A stretch of DNA of 64,000 nucleotides from Ruania zhangjianzhongii (GCF_008000995.1 NZ_CP042828.1:4144882-4208881); one strand, 5' to 3'. Shown: positions 9,355 through 18,308, numbered from the stretch's first letter. A program made the numbers and translations. Notes: generated by a model from the letters alone, not told the origin.

Positions 9355-9998
9355 GTCGACCGCCTCCGTCCGGCGCTCTTGACCTTCTGCCGACCCTCTA
9401 GCACGGAGGCCGACAAACTCGTCACCAGAGTCGCCCAGACCCACCCCAGGACAAGCAGCAGCGGCGGCACCAGCACCACGCCGACCACGACGGCCACCGT
9501 GAGCATCAGCGCCGCGACCGTAGTCATCGGCCGGCCGAGGCCGGCCGCCCCGGCGATCCGCAGACTCGCAAGCAGCGACCGGCCTTCCGGCTGTGCACGC
9601 AACGGCAACGCGGTGACTACGGCGCCACCGACGGCAAGAAGGCCGAGGAGGCCCGCAGCCTGGAAGACTACGGCCAGCGTCGCATCGCGCAGGGCCATGC
9701 CCGTCGTCAGCGTCTGCACCGCACCAAGCAGCGCGAGCAGGATCACCAGCGTGATCCCGGCACGCGCTAGCGGCGCCCGCCTGAACCCCGCCCAGTAGGC
9801 CCGGGCTATCGGACGGTACTCACCACGGCGGCGCTGACCGACCACCTCGAAAAGCGCCACGGTCGAGCTGCCCGCAGTGAGCACCGGCAAGCAGCCCAGT
9901 ACCCAGAGGGTATTGAGGCCGACACATTCCCAGAACCGCTCGAGCACGCCATACAGGCGAAGCGTGCCTCGAGCGGGTGCGGTCGCCGTCCGTGCCAC
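9348..9998 (-). CDS. DUF624 (YesL-like) membrane protein
   Basis: 216 residues with about five membrane spans. The N-terminal pattern LERFWECVGLNTLWVLGCLPVLTAGSST and the G-x(3)-PIARAYWAGFRRA segment are characteristic of YesL/DUF624. Members are regularly encoded beside LplABC-like sugar transporters in Firmicutes and Actinobacteria, but their job is unknown, possibly assembly or regulation of the transporter. It sits 4 bp after the binding-protein gene and overlaps the LplB-type permease gene. Confidence 0.82.
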   Translation of the reverse strand: MARTATAPARGTLRLYGVLERFWECVGLNTLWVLGCLPVLTAGSSTVALFEVVGQRRRGEYRPIARAYWAGFRRAPLARAGITLVILLALLGAVQTLTTGMALRDATLAVVFQAAGLLGLLAVGGAVVTALPLRAQPEGRSLLASLRIAGAAGLGRPMTTVAALMLTVAVVVGVVLVPPLLLVLGWVWATLVTSLSASVLEGRQKVKSAGRRRSTW

Positions 9999-10002
9999 TT
10001 TC

Positions 10003-11487
10003 TCAGTTCTCAGTGTTCACGTCTGCGAGTTGCTCGCGAGCAGCATCAACAAACTCCGCGTAGCCGAACTGCCCTTGCAGCGTGTCGACGACGTCCTGGT
10101 AGTTGGACGCAGGCTGCTGACCGGTCATCAGCTGCACCATCTGATCCTCCGAGAACCTGTCCGCGTCTGCACGGTTGTAGCCGTCCGGCGGGACGACGTA
10201 CTCCTCCCACGTGGTCACCGTGGGCTGGCCATGAGCGACTTCGATGTAGTCCATCAGGTCGGGGAAGAGGGCTTCCAGGTAGGGCAGTTCCTCACGGCCG
10301 GCCACCAGGTAGATGAAGAAGATGCCATTCTCAAAGTCATCTCGGGCCGGAAGTGCGGAGATGTTCCCGTCATCGTCCACCTCGTAGTGAGTCCCCTCCT
10401 CGCCCCACATGGCGAAGCGGTTCCCCTCCGGCGTGGAGAGATAGTTGATCAGCCCTATGATCTTTTCGATCTTGGCGTCGTCGCCTTCCAGAGATGATGG
10501 AATGGCGTACATCGAGGCGGAGTCGGTGCTGACGGGCAGCATCCCCGGGGATCCGTCGGCCTGCTGGAGCTGGTCGATCTGCGCCCACTCAGCATCGGGG
10601 TTGGCCTCCCGCCCCAGGCTCGCCGAGGGCTCCTTGACCACGGCGGTCCAGCTCACACCCATGACTCCAGCCGTGCCCTGGAAACCGCGGTCACGCGCTT
10701 CCAGCCCATCGATGGTGTAGCTGTCGGGATCGACAAATCCGGATGTCTCAAGATCTGCGATGTACTCCACAGCTTCGGCCATGCCCTCGTCCTGGTAGCT
10801 GTCCCGGATCTCACCGGCTTCGTCGGCGTAGATCCGCCCGGGCCCGGGTGTGCCGAAAGCTCCCCACAGGTACTTGTAGGTTCCCGGGGAGGAGCCGGTG
10901 AGTCCGTACGTGTCGTCGCTACCGTTGCCATCGGGATCGTCCTCGGTGAACGCTCGGAGCACTTCACGGAACTCCTCGGCGTTGGTGGGGATCTCCATGT
11001 CGAGGTTGTCCAGCCAGTCCTGGCGGACCCAGTACGTACCATCGTTGGTGTTGTTCTGATAGGGCGTGATGGCCATCAGCTGGCCATCGATTCTGCCCTG
11101 GTCGACGGTGTCCTGTCCGACGAAATCGACGTAATCACCCAACTGGTCCTCATAGGGAGTCAGGTCCAGCACCAGACCTTGTTCCATATAGGTGTTCAGT
11201 TCGTTCCTGGTCACCTGGAAGATGTCCGGGGAGTCACCCGCCGCCAGTGAAGCCGAGACGTCTTCCGGCTCCTGGTCATGGATGACGGTGGCGCCAATCG
11301 CCTCACCAATTCCGGTGGCAATCGGATTGTCCTCGGGCGGGTTGTGGTTGTTACCCGATCCGCCCAGTGCGATATGAATCGTCACATCGTCACCTGAGCT
11401 TCCACCGTCGTCAGAACAGGCCGTGAGCGCCATCAATGAGATTGCGCAGGCACTAGCAATGATGGTGTACCGCTTTGACGTGGTCAT
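10003..11487 (-). CDS. Extracellular solute-binding lipoprotein (LplA-like)
   Basis: 494 residues. A lipoprotein signal with lipobox LTAC places the acylated Cys at residue 24, followed by a Ser/Asp/Gly linker. The rest resembles family 1 carbohydrate-binding proteins paired with LplBC permeases (IATGIGEAIG, DSPDIFQVTRNEL, TNDGTYWVRQDWLDNL). It is the first gene of operon A. Its ATG lies about 137 bases from the predicted transcription start inside the operator-flanked promoter at 11614-11674, and GAAGGGTG precedes the start. The ligand is unknown. The accompanying phosphoester and sulfate-ester hydrolases suggest an oligosaccharide or polyol carrying such esters. Confidence 0.9.
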   Translation of the reverse strand: MTTSKRYTIIASACAISLMALTACSDDGGSSGDDVTIHIALGGSGNNHNPPEDNPIATGIGEAIGATVIHDQEPEDVSASLAAGDSPDIFQVTRNELNTYMEQGLVLDLTPYEDQLGDYVDFVGQDTVDQGRIDGQLMAITPYQNNTNDGTYWVRQDWLDNLDMEIPTNAEEFREVLRAFTEDDPDGNGSDDTYGLTGSSPGTYKYLWGAFGTPGPGRIYADEAGEIRDSYQDEGMAEAVEYIADLETSGFVDPDSYTIDGLEARDRGFQGTAGVMGVSWTAVVKEPSASLGREANPDAEWAQIDQLQQADGSPGMLPVSTDSASMYAIPSSLEGDDAKIEKIIGLINYLSTPEGNRFAMWGEEGTHYEVDDDGNISALPARDDFENGIFFIYLVAGREELPYLEALFPDLMDYIEVAHGQPTVTTWEEYVVPPDGYNRADADRFSEDQMVQLMTGQQPASNYQDVVDTLQGQFGYAEFVDAAREQLADVNTEN

Positions 11488-11818
11488 CTGGCTTTCACCC
11501 TTCTATCGTCCCGGGCTGCATCACCCGGGAACTCTGCCGCGCGAATCACGTCAAGCGCGGATGGTTCAACGCGTGCAAGATGTTGATGAGTAGTATCGCG
11601 GCCGACCCGGTCAGTAGATCGGTTTACCAAAGCGTAATCACCCTGTTCTTGTGGATCAAGTAAAATCGGTTTACTGGTTCTGACCTGCATCGATACCAGG
11701 CGTCGGCGGATCAGCGAGCGTCTCGGTCGGTCGGGGCCCCGTGACCAGTCCGTTGCATTGACGCCGCGGGCCATGGTTACCGTCGCCAGCGATCTGTTGT
11801 TGATCTCTGGCAGAGCCC
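11488..11818. other. 331-bp intergenic region between catabolic operons
   Basis: Holds the promoter and two operators of operon A (11614-11674) and the untranslated leader of the binding-protein gene. The part from 11675 to 11818 is the 3' flank of the esterase gene and shows no convincing gene or strong hairpin. Confidence 0.7.
11614..11674 (-). promoter_or_regulatory. Operon A promoter flanked by two LacI-type operators
   Basis: Reading leftwards: operator B at 11660-11674 (top strand GTAAAATCGGTTTAC), -35 TTGATC at 11654-11659, 17-bp spacer, -10 TACGCT at 11631-11636, then operator A at 11614-11627 (top strand GTAGATCGGTTTAC) covering the expected transcription start. Both operators share ATCGGTTTAC. 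The same layout, with the same 47-bp operator spacing, occurs at 16439-16499 in front of the operon that encodes a LacI protein. The binding factor is inferred, not shown. Confidence 0.75.
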
Positions 11819-12601
11819 TCACGCCGACATTCGATCCAATGCTGCCACCGCCTCCGGGAGCCAGCCGGAGTCCCACCGGTGGTCGCGGTAGGTGTCGTTG
11901 TCGTACACATGTGGGATGCCGAGGCTGGTCATCAGCTCGTGCGCAGCGCCCAGGTGATCGAAGGTCCACTCCGGCGCGTTCTTACCGAAGTTTCCGTAAC
12001 CAAACAGGCCGATCCGCGGGTCCGAACCGAGATCGCGACCTCGAGTACGGAGGAGGTGTGGGATCGCGAAGTCCTGGAAGTGCTCCGGGTTCGGCCAGAA
12101 GTAGGGCATCTCCCACTGGTCGGGCTGCTCCTTCATCACCGGCGAGTCGAAGGCCGCCGCCGCCTGGAACATGTCGGGGTAGCGCAGCAGCAGCTGCAGC
12201 GCCGCTGATCCGCCCTTGCTGTAGCCGATGAGCAACCGTGTCGCATCCGGATGGAGCTGGTCGATGAAGCCCACGACATCTTCGATGAAGTACAGCACCT
12301 GCTGGAACATCTGCTGATCCGGCAGGTCGGTCATCCATGGCCAGTCGGCGAACGTGGGGGCCACGGCGATGAACCCATACCGGTTGTGCAGGTCGTGCTT
12401 GAGTACCTCATCGAGGCCATCGCCGGATCGGTGACTGAGCTCTGGGCAGGAGGGCAGGAGGAAGAGGATCCGAGGGCGGACAGTGGTGTCCAGACGATCG
12501 GGTTCGAGCACGCGAATCGTTGTCTCGACCATCTGCCGGTTTGAGGTCACGACGTACTGCAGGTAGTTGAGCCGCAAGGGCGCGGAGTACTGCGCGGGCA
12601 C
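11819..12601 (-). CDS. Alpha/beta-hydrolase esterase (PHB depolymerase/esterase-D-like)
   Basis: 260 residues. The nucleophile elbow GYSKGG (Ser around residue 131) lies after a predicted oxyanion segment (ILFLLPSCPEL), and a C-terminal His (YRDHRWDSGW) could complete the triad. The fold pattern is that of esterase D or PHB-depolymerase-like carboxylesterases. No signal peptide is seen. A GTG start with AGGAAAGGA upstream is used. Last gene of operon B, 96 bp after the small unknown gene. It could remove acyl groups from the imported substrate. Confidence 0.72.
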   Translation of the reverse strand: MPAQYSAPLRLNYLQYVVTSNRQMVETTIRVLEPDRLDTTVRPRILFLLPSCPELSHRSGDGLDEVLKHDLHNRYGFIAVAPTFADWPWMTDLPDQQMFQQVLYFIEDVVGFIDQLHPDATRLLIGYSKGGSAALQLLLRYPDMFQAAAAFDSPVMKEQPDQWEMPYFWPNPEHFQDFAIPHLLRTRGRDLGSDPRIGLFGYGNFGKNAPEWTFDHLGAAHELMTSLGIPHVYDNDTYRDHRWDSGWLPEAVAALDRMSA

Positions 12602-12697
12602 GGGGGTGTTCCTTTCCTAGGGTCAGGCCGTTCCGGGACTGAGCGAACGCCGCGGCATCCTCGGTTCTCGCTGCACCTTCAGGTGCCGGCGCCGCCG

Positions 12698-13024
12698 TCA
12701 GCCCTTGAGATTAACGTGCACGAGGACTCGGGCAGGATGTTGTGAGCTCGCGCCTCGGATCCGCACCCGCACCCAGGTCCCGAAGGTGGTGAGCGCGTTC
12801 TCGGTGATGGACTCCTCGATGGTGAGAGTGCTGCGCCCACCTCGCTCGATCCAGGTGATGCCGTCAGGCGAGATCTCGGTGGCGACCGTCAGCTCGGGAT
12901 GCTCTCCTTCCACCTGGGTGAAGAACACCGCCTCGCTTGCCCAGCCAGCCTCGTAGGCGAGCGTGGCGTAGTCGTCATCAATCCATATCCGGCGTGCGAG
13001 CACGGAGGTGTTGGTGGTCTGCAT
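12698..13024 (-). CDS. Small protein of unknown function
   Basis: 108 residues, not recognised. The sequence alternates short hydrophobic strands and contains a Trp (GITWIERGG) and a Val-rich C-terminus (ARVLVHVNLKG), suggesting an all-beta sandwich. The start at 13024 has GAAGGGAA upstream and lies 17 bp after the preceding gene. The pattern ATEISPDGITWIERGG is reminiscent of carbohydrate-binding sandwich domains, but that is only an impression. Encoded in the LacI operon with a larger unknown protein, so likely part of the same substrate pathway. Confidence 0.65.
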   Translation of the reverse strand: MQTTNTSVLARRIWIDDDYATLAYEAGWASEAVFFTQVEGEHPELTVATEISPDGITWIERGGRSTLTIEESITENALTTFGTWVRVRIRGASSQHPARVLVHVNLKG

Positions 13025-13041
13025 GGGTGATTCCCTTCGCG

Positions 13042-13971
13042 TCACTCGGTGGAGTAGACAACCGAGTCCAGGAACAGGTGTACTGGGCGGTCGGTGTCGG
13101 TCTCGACGTAGAAGATCGGGTTGATGAGGTTGTCGATAGAGCGGTACCGGTCGGCCAGAGTGGGCTGGATGCCCCGCATGTCGAAGGTCTGGTCCATGCT
13201 CTGCAGTTCGATGTACTCGCGCTTGCGCACGTCCACGAGCAGGCGTAGGTAGAGCCAGTTGATCTTGTCCGGGCTCTCGTTGTAGAGCAGGTCCTGCTCG
13301 CCGCCGGGCAGCCACTGATAGCCGTCGGTGGAGCCGTCCTCGTAACGCCGCCCGTACCAAAGGTTGTCGATGCCCGGCGCGCACCAACCATCTTCCACGC
13401 CGAAGTTCCAGTCTGCGTGGGTGATGCCCTCGCGGGCCTTCCAGTACTGCCACCGCTTGACGAGTTGGCCATCGAGAGAGTTCACGTAGCGCACACCAGG
13501 CATATACCGGTGCTCGCCGTCCTGAATGTCGAAGTAGAACCCAAAGGCGCGGATGTCCTCCTCGCCGATACCTTCACGGTCCTGGGCCGGGGTGTAGGAG
13601 TACCACGTCTCCATCTGGATCTTGTCCGGGTCACTGAACCGCGAGAGCCGCTTGACCGCTACGCCCATGCTGCCGTCTGCCGGCGGCTCGGTGTGCGGGG
13701 CAGCAGCGGCCCGGGTGGTCAGTTTGAGCGAGTACGTCCCCTCCATCGACCCATGGGAGGCGGCGAAGCGCATCGGGGCCGAGCTGAGCATGCAGGGCGC
13801 CCAGCTAGTGAGGTCGACGGCGCTGTTGAAGGACTCGTAGTTGTCGTAGACGAAGTTCGGGGTCAGGTCCATCCACCCGTTGAAGCCGGTGTCGAAGTCA
13901 TCGAAGGTGATGACCCGATCCAGGGGGTTGAACCGTTCAAGCTGCCTGTCGTAGGCGATGTGTCGTTGCAT
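13042..13971 (-). CDS. Unknown protein, possible carbohydrate-related beta-sandwich
   Basis: 309 residues, family not identified with certainty. No signal peptide or membrane span. It is rich in aromatic residues and beta-type segments (FDDFDTGFNGWMDLTPN, ETWYSYTP, FGFYFDIQDG, YLRLLVDVRKREY), a layout reminiscent of jelly-roll or concanavalin-like proteins that bind glycans. It begins 8 bp after the LacI stop. The role should be in the same catabolic pathway as its operon partners. A hydrolase activity cannot be supported from visible catalytic residues. Confidence 0.7.
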   Translation of the reverse strand: MQRHIAYDRQLERFNPLDRVITFDDFDTGFNGWMDLTPNFVYDNYESFNSAVDLTSWAPCMLSSAPMRFAASHGSMEGTYSLKLTTRAAAAPHTEPPADGSMGVAVKRLSRFSDPDKIQMETWYSYTPAQDREGIGEEDIRAFGFYFDIQDGEHRYMPGVRYVNSLDGQLVKRWQYWKAREGITHADWNFGVEDGWCAPGIDNLWYGRRYEDGSTDGYQWLPGGEQDLLYNESPDKINWLYLRLLVDVRKREYIELQSMDQTFDMRGIQPTLADRYRSIDNLINPIFYVETDTDRPVHLFLDSVVYSTE

Positions 13972-13979
13972 GCCCTTCC

Positions 13980-15032
13980 TCAGTTGCTATCGGTGTGTGC
14001 TGCTGGCGCAGCCACGGACTCTCGCGGGCGGATCTGCGGCGCCGCCCCCACCGTTTCGGACTCCTGCACGTCCTCACCGTCGATATAGGCGATGAGGGTG
14101 CGCACCGCGCACTGCCCCAGCTCCCTGAGTGGCAGCGCCACCGTGGTGAGCCGGGGCGTCGTGAACTCCACCGCCCAGCTGTCCTGAACGGCCACCACCG
14201 ACAGGCTCTGCGGCACTGCGCGGCCCGACTGCTGGGCAGCTGCCATGGCGCCGGTGCCGATGAGCACGTTGGCGGTCACGACTCCTGTGGTTCCCGGCGC
14301 TAACCGGAGCAGCTTCTGCATCGAGGCGAAGCCGCTCGGCGCGCTCCAAGGCCCATGGACGGTCTCCAAGGTCCCACCGACCTCGGCAACTGCGGTGGCG
14401 GCACCCTCGAGGCGGGCGGAGTTGGTGTAGGTGCCGGCCGGGCCGCCGATGAAACCGATCTGACGATGCCCTGCCCTGATGAGGCACTCGGCTGCGCTCC
14501 GGCCGGCGCTGCGTTCATCGACCTGGATCCCGGGCGAGAGGCTTCGGCCGGGGGTGTTGAATACGACGGTGGGCAGCGTCCCGGCGATCTCGTCGATGGC
14601 TGACCCCAGATGGGCGTGGCCGTCCTGCATGATGAGGCCGTCGATGCGGGCTCCTCCCAGGTACAGCCGCCTGCTGGAGTCGTGAAAGGCGATCTCGTCG
14701 GCGTCAGTGAGCAGCAGCAGGTAGTCGCGGGAGGTCGCCTCCTCCCGGGCTCCCTCGAGCAGGTCGACGACGATGGTGCTCGCCAGGTCGTGCACGGCCA
14801 AGCCGATGACCTTGGTGCGTTGCTGGCGCAGCGCCCGTGCCGAAGCGGATGGCACATAGTTCAGCCGCTGCGCGGCGGCCTCCACTCGATGCCTGGTCTC
14901 ATCGCGCACGCTGACTGTCGGGTCGTTGTTCAGCACGCGAGATGCCAGCCCGATGGAGACCTGGGCCGCCTTGGCCACGCTTGCCAGCTTCGGCGCCCGT
15001 GCCTTCGGCAAGGTCGAGGATGGTCGCTTCAT
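13980..15032 (-). CDS. LacI-family transcriptional regulator
   Basis: 350 residues. An N-terminal LacI helix-turn-helix (LASVAKAAQVSIGLASRVLNND) with hinge (YVPSASARALRQQRT) is followed by a periplasmic-binding-protein-like sensor domain, residues ~70-340. It lies 3 bp after the phosphodiesterase stop in operon B and is the only LacI protein in the window. The two operator-flanked promoters (11614-11674 and 16439-16499) are therefore its likely targets, with the operon-B site giving autoregulation. The inducer is unknown. Confidence 0.93.
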   Translation of the reverse strand: MKRPSSTLPKARAPKLASVAKAAQVSIGLASRVLNNDPTVSVRDETRHRVEAAAQRLNYVPSASARALRQQRTKVIGLAVHDLASTIVVDLLEGAREEATSRDYLLLLTDADEIAFHDSSRRLYLGGARIDGLIMQDGHAHLGSAIDEIAGTLPTVVFNTPGRSLSPGIQVDERSAGRSAAECLIRAGHRQIGFIGGPAGTYTNSARLEGAATAVAEVGGTLETVHGPWSAPSGFASMQKLLRLAPGTTGVVTANVLIGTGAMAAAQQSGRAVPQSLSVVAVQDSWAVEFTTPRLTTVALPLRELGQCAVRTLIAYIDGEDVQESETVGAAPQIRPRESVAAPAAHTDSN

Positions 15033-15035
15033 GGA

Positions 15036-16343
15036 TCAGCCTCCCACCAACACATCCGTCATCGCCGGCGTCGACGCGTCGGGCAGACTGACACCGAGCA
15101 CGGCAGCGAAGGTCGGCGCCTCGGCGAGCATGCTCCGCCGGCCCAGATCCAATCCCGGCCTGAACGCCGGGCCTGCCGCGATGAACAGCGGCTGACCGCC
15201 ATAGGCGGGGATGTGCCCGTGCGAACCTCGACCGCTGGGAAAATCCGCGTCGCCGTCCGCCATCACCGGCCGCCGGGTCCATGAAGCACCCACGGACACA
15301 CCGGGATCGGACTCGACCACCCACTCGAAGGGCCCGTCCAGGCCGAAGGCCTCACGAGTCTCGTCGGAGGTCCAGATCCGCCTGATCCGGTACTGCGGAT
15401 CAGCCTCGATCTCGGCCAACAACTCCTCAACCTCGCTCCGACGTTCGGGGGTGATGTCCGGGCCGAGGAAGAGCTGCCCGGACAGGCCGGCTCCCAGGCA
15501 GAACACGTCATAGCTGGCCACTGTGTCGTCGTTGCCGATGCGCAAGAAGCCACGGTCGGCGAACACGGCGTTGAGGCTGGTGTGCTGGACCAGGTCGATG
15601 TGGCCATGGTCGGAGATGATGGCGATGTTGGTGGCGTCCAGCAGCCCGCCCTCCTCGAGCACATCGAGGTAGCGGCACAGGGTGGCGTCCACCGCGCGCA
15701 GCGCTTGCTCCACATGAGGCCCATAGGTGCCGTGGGCGTGACGTGCGAAGTCAAGCTCCACCAGGTGCGCGAGCATGAGGTCGGGGCGCTCGGCTCGAAG
15801 GATCTCGGTGGAGACCTCACTGACGAACCGCACGTACCGCGGCTTCGGCTGTTCGCGGATGAGGTCCAGGTTCGGGAGGACGTACCGCTCCAGCGTGGCC
15901 GCGTTCGTGGTCTGGCGGTACTGGTCCTCGAGCCCGGTGAACAACCACGGGCTGGCGATCTCTGGGATCAGCCAGTCGACGTTCGGCTCGTTGGCTGTGA
16001 CGGGCCACTGGACCGATGCCGTACTCAGGCCCGCTTGCTTCGCCGCGGCGAAGATGGTGGGTACCTGGATCAGTCGCGAGTCCCAGAACCACTCCGGGCG
16101 GGTCCCGCGCTGTGGCTGGAACTGCTCGTTGTTGTACACCCCGTTGACCGCAGGTGGGCAGCCGGTGATCTGGGCAGCATGGCTGGGGTAGGTGTTGGTA
16201 GGAAAGACACCCTCGATCTCCGCGACTGAGGCATGCTCGAGGATCCGGGCGAACCCTGGCAAGGTGCGCGCGAACGGCAGGTCGTCGATCTGCATCGCGT
16301 CCACAGAGACGACCAGAAGCTTGGCTCGTGGCTGTTCAGACAT
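15036..16343 (-). CDS. Type I phosphodiesterase/nucleotide pyrophosphatase-family enzyme
   Basis: 435 residues of the alkaline phosphatase superfamily (NPP type). Metal ligand Asp in VVSVDAM, nucleophile Thr51 in FPTNTYPSHAAQITG, and metal ligands ISDHGH and GSHGH near the C-terminus are all present. These enzymes cleave phosphodiesters or pyrophosphates. There is no signal peptide with the start used here. The ATG at 16343 is chosen because GGAAGGAAGG stands directly upstream; an in-frame extension to 16421 lacks a ribosome site. First gene of operon B, about 105 bases behind the predicted transcription start. Confidence 0.88.
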   Translation of the reverse strand: MSEQPRAKLLVVSVDAMQIDDLPFARTLPGFARILEHASVAEIEGVFPTNTYPSHAAQITGCPPAVNGVYNNEQFQPQRGTRPEWFWDSRLIQVPTIFAAAKQAGLSTASVQWPVTANEPNVDWLIPEIASPWLFTGLEDQYRQTTNAATLERYVLPNLDLIREQPKPRYVRFVSEVSTEILRAERPDLMLAHLVELDFARHAHGTYGPHVEQALRAVDATLCRYLDVLEEGGLLDATNIAIISDHGHIDLVQHTSLNAVFADRGFLRIGNDDTVASYDVFCLGAGLSGQLFLGPDITPERRSEVEELLAEIEADPQYRIRRIWTSDETREAFGLDGPFEWVVESDPGVSVGASWTRRPVMADGDADFPSGRGSHGHIPAYGGQPLFIAAGPAFRPGLDLGRRSMLAEAPTFAAVLGVSLPDASTPAMTDVLVGG

Positions 16344-16438
16344 GCCTTCCTTCCCTCGGGCGCGGTCCGCCGTTGGCATCAGAAAAAACAGATGCGCGCT
16401 GCTTGTGGGCGGCTGTGCCACCGAGATAAGGCGCTTCA

Positions 16439-16499
16439 GTAGATCGGTTTACCGAGCGTATTCACGGGAGGGTCGCCTCAGCAAGTAAAATCGGTTTAC
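16439..16499 (-). promoter_or_regulatory. Operon B promoter flanked by two LacI-type operators
   Basis: Reading leftwards: operator B' 16485-16499 (top strand GTAAAATCGGTTTAC), -35 TTGCTG 16479-16484, 18-bp spacer, -10 TACGCT 16455-16460, operator A' 16439-16452 (GTAGATCGGTTTAC). Both operators are identical to the pair at 11614-11674 while the bases between them differ, which points to functional conservation rather than plain duplication. Confidence 0.75.
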
Positions 16500-16628
16500 C
16501 CCAGCGATGAGGCGACTCTTGGGTGCCTGCGCGTCGTTGAGTTGGGCCGGGAACTCAGGGCGCAGTCAGTCGACGGCGGAGGTTCAGCTCCTCTCGACGG
16601 CACGGCTGTCGATCGGCAACAGCGCGGC

Positions 16629-18308
16629 TCAGCCTGGGACTTCGTTCTCCTTGCTCACCGCGGTGTCGTCGATTGCTGGTCGCGCATCGACCAGGTGATG
16701 CGCGAGCCGCACGGCGAGCGCCGCGGCGAAGAACGTCGGGTTGGCTTCGGCCGAGGTCGGAAAGACGCTGGTGGAGGCGAGGAAAAGGTTGCGCGTACCG
16801 TGCACACGCAGGTCGGCGTCCACCACACCCGCGGCCGGATCTCGACTCATCCGGGTCGTGCCGATGCTGTGCAGGCCGTGGACTGCCTGTTCCCACGCCA
16901 ACGCACGGATTCCGGCGGGGTCCTTGGCGAGATACTCGAGCCGTCCGAGGCCGGCGGATCGCAGATCGGCGTCCAGCAGTTCGTGGCACCGCAGAACCGA
17001 ATCGATATCGGCTTCGAGGTAGCGGTAGTCGACGTCGAGCACAGCCTCCCCGTCATCACTGGTGTGCATCATGACTCGGCTGTCAGGATTCGGAAGCTGT
17101 TCGGCGTGGTAGTGAACGGCATATCGACCGCTGTCGTTGCGGAGGATGAACCCCGGCTTGCGGACCGGCGAGAGATAGCGCCGGCGGATGATGTCAACGA
17201 CATCGGCAACGATGCGCCACGGGTGGCGCAGGATGTTCCTTAGGTGCATTCCTACGCGGTAGGGACGCGGTCCGATGTGCCGCAGCCGCATGCGTTCGGC
17301 AACGATCCTGCGACCGATCGGCGGGATCGCCATCGCGAGAAAGACAGCCGACAAGGTGGCGTTGTGGTGTTCGTACTCGTAGAACGCAGGGTTGTCGAGA
17401 TAGAAGCTGGTATTGAGTACGCGATTCTCGCGCTGTGCTTCCTCGGAGAGGGTGAACCGCCGGCGGACGTAGGAATCGTGCCCGTCGCGGACGAAGTCGA
17501 GGTCGACCACCTGGGCAGGGTCGTCGAGGACGATCTCGGCAATGCTGCCGGTGGTGTGCCCCATGTAGAAGCGACCCAGCGGCCCGTCAATGCCACCGAA
17601 GGCAGTGGGCAGCCTGCGCTGAACCTCGAGCAGAAGGCGGGGAATCTCCAGACCACCCATGGCCAGTACGTACTGGTCGGCGTGCAACCGGATCCGTGCT
17701 CCGTTGTGCTCGGCAACAACTGCGGCGATCGATCCGTCGGCGTCGATCTCCAGATCGGCCAAGCGAGTATCCAGCAACGTGGTGACCTGCGGGTGAGCGA
17801 GTACTCGCGCGCCGAGGCCCGGGTCCAGCCGCGGCTGCCGCGACCACCGTTCCAGATTCGACATCTCGAAATTCGACAGGCCGGGCCAGTCCGGTGCCTC
17901 GGAGCGGAATACGGGCGGCCCACAGTCGAGGTGGCGCGCGGCCGCCCGGTACCAGGGCACCACATCCTCGAGGGTGATCGGCCACTCGCCGCCAGGCACA
18001 TAGTCGCGCTCGGCGAGGTCGATCGGTTCGAGCGCCACGCATCGCCCGCCCCACAGCTGTGAGGTGCCGCCGATCCCCCGACGGATGGCTTGCTCCAGCG
18101 GAGCGTGGCGGTCGGGATCGACGATATGGGTCTGCTGGCCGGACAAGGAGGAGATGGGCCGTCTCGCCGATTCGCCGTTGCCGGCGTCTATCAGCAGCAC
18201 GCGAGCGCCCGCGTTGGCCGCCTCCATCGCGAAGGTCAGCCCTACAGGCCCTGCGCCCACCACGCAGCAGGCATAATCTTCGGCCGGTCCGGGGGGCGGG
18301 GCGGTCAT
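16629..18308 (-). CDS. GMC-family FAD oxidoreductase in polysaccharide locus
   Basis: 559 residues. FAD-binding GAGPVGLTFAMEAANAGARV at the N-terminus, the glycine-rich GIGGTSQLWGGRC segment, and a GMC C-terminal domain (HGLHSIGTTRMS, STSVFPTSAEANPTFFAAALAVRLA). GMC enzymes oxidise alcohols, often sugars or choline. Translation starts at 18308 in an ATGA overlap with the glycosyltransferase stop; an upstream in-frame start would sit inside that gene. Last gene of the wzz-wzy-glycosyltransferase operon. It may oxidise a sugar hydroxyl of the repeat unit or its precursor. Confidence 0.85.
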   Translation of the reverse strand: MTAPPPGPAEDYACCVVGAGPVGLTFAMEAANAGARVLLIDAGNGESARRPISSLSGQQTHIVDPDRHAPLEQAIRRGIGGTSQLWGGRCVALEPIDLAERDYVPGGEWPITLEDVVPWYRAAARHLDCGPPVFRSEAPDWPGLSNFEMSNLERWSRQPRLDPGLGARVLAHPQVTTLLDTRLADLEIDADGSIAAVVAEHNGARIRLHADQYVLAMGGLEIPRLLLEVQRRLPTAFGGIDGPLGRFYMGHTTGSIAEIVLDDPAQVVDLDFVRDGHDSYVRRRFTLSEEAQRENRVLNTSFYLDNPAFYEYEHHNATLSAVFLAMAIPPIGRRIVAERMRLRHIGPRPYRVGMHLRNILRHPWRIVADVVDIIRRRYLSPVRKPGFILRNDSGRYAVHYHAEQLPNPDSRVMMHTSDDGEAVLDVDYRYLEADIDSVLRCHELLDADLRSAGLGRLEYLAKDPAGIRALAWEQAVHGLHSIGTTRMSRDPAAGVVDADLRVHGTRNLFLASTSVFPTSAEANPTFFAAALAVRLAHHLVDARPAIDDTAVSKENEVPG

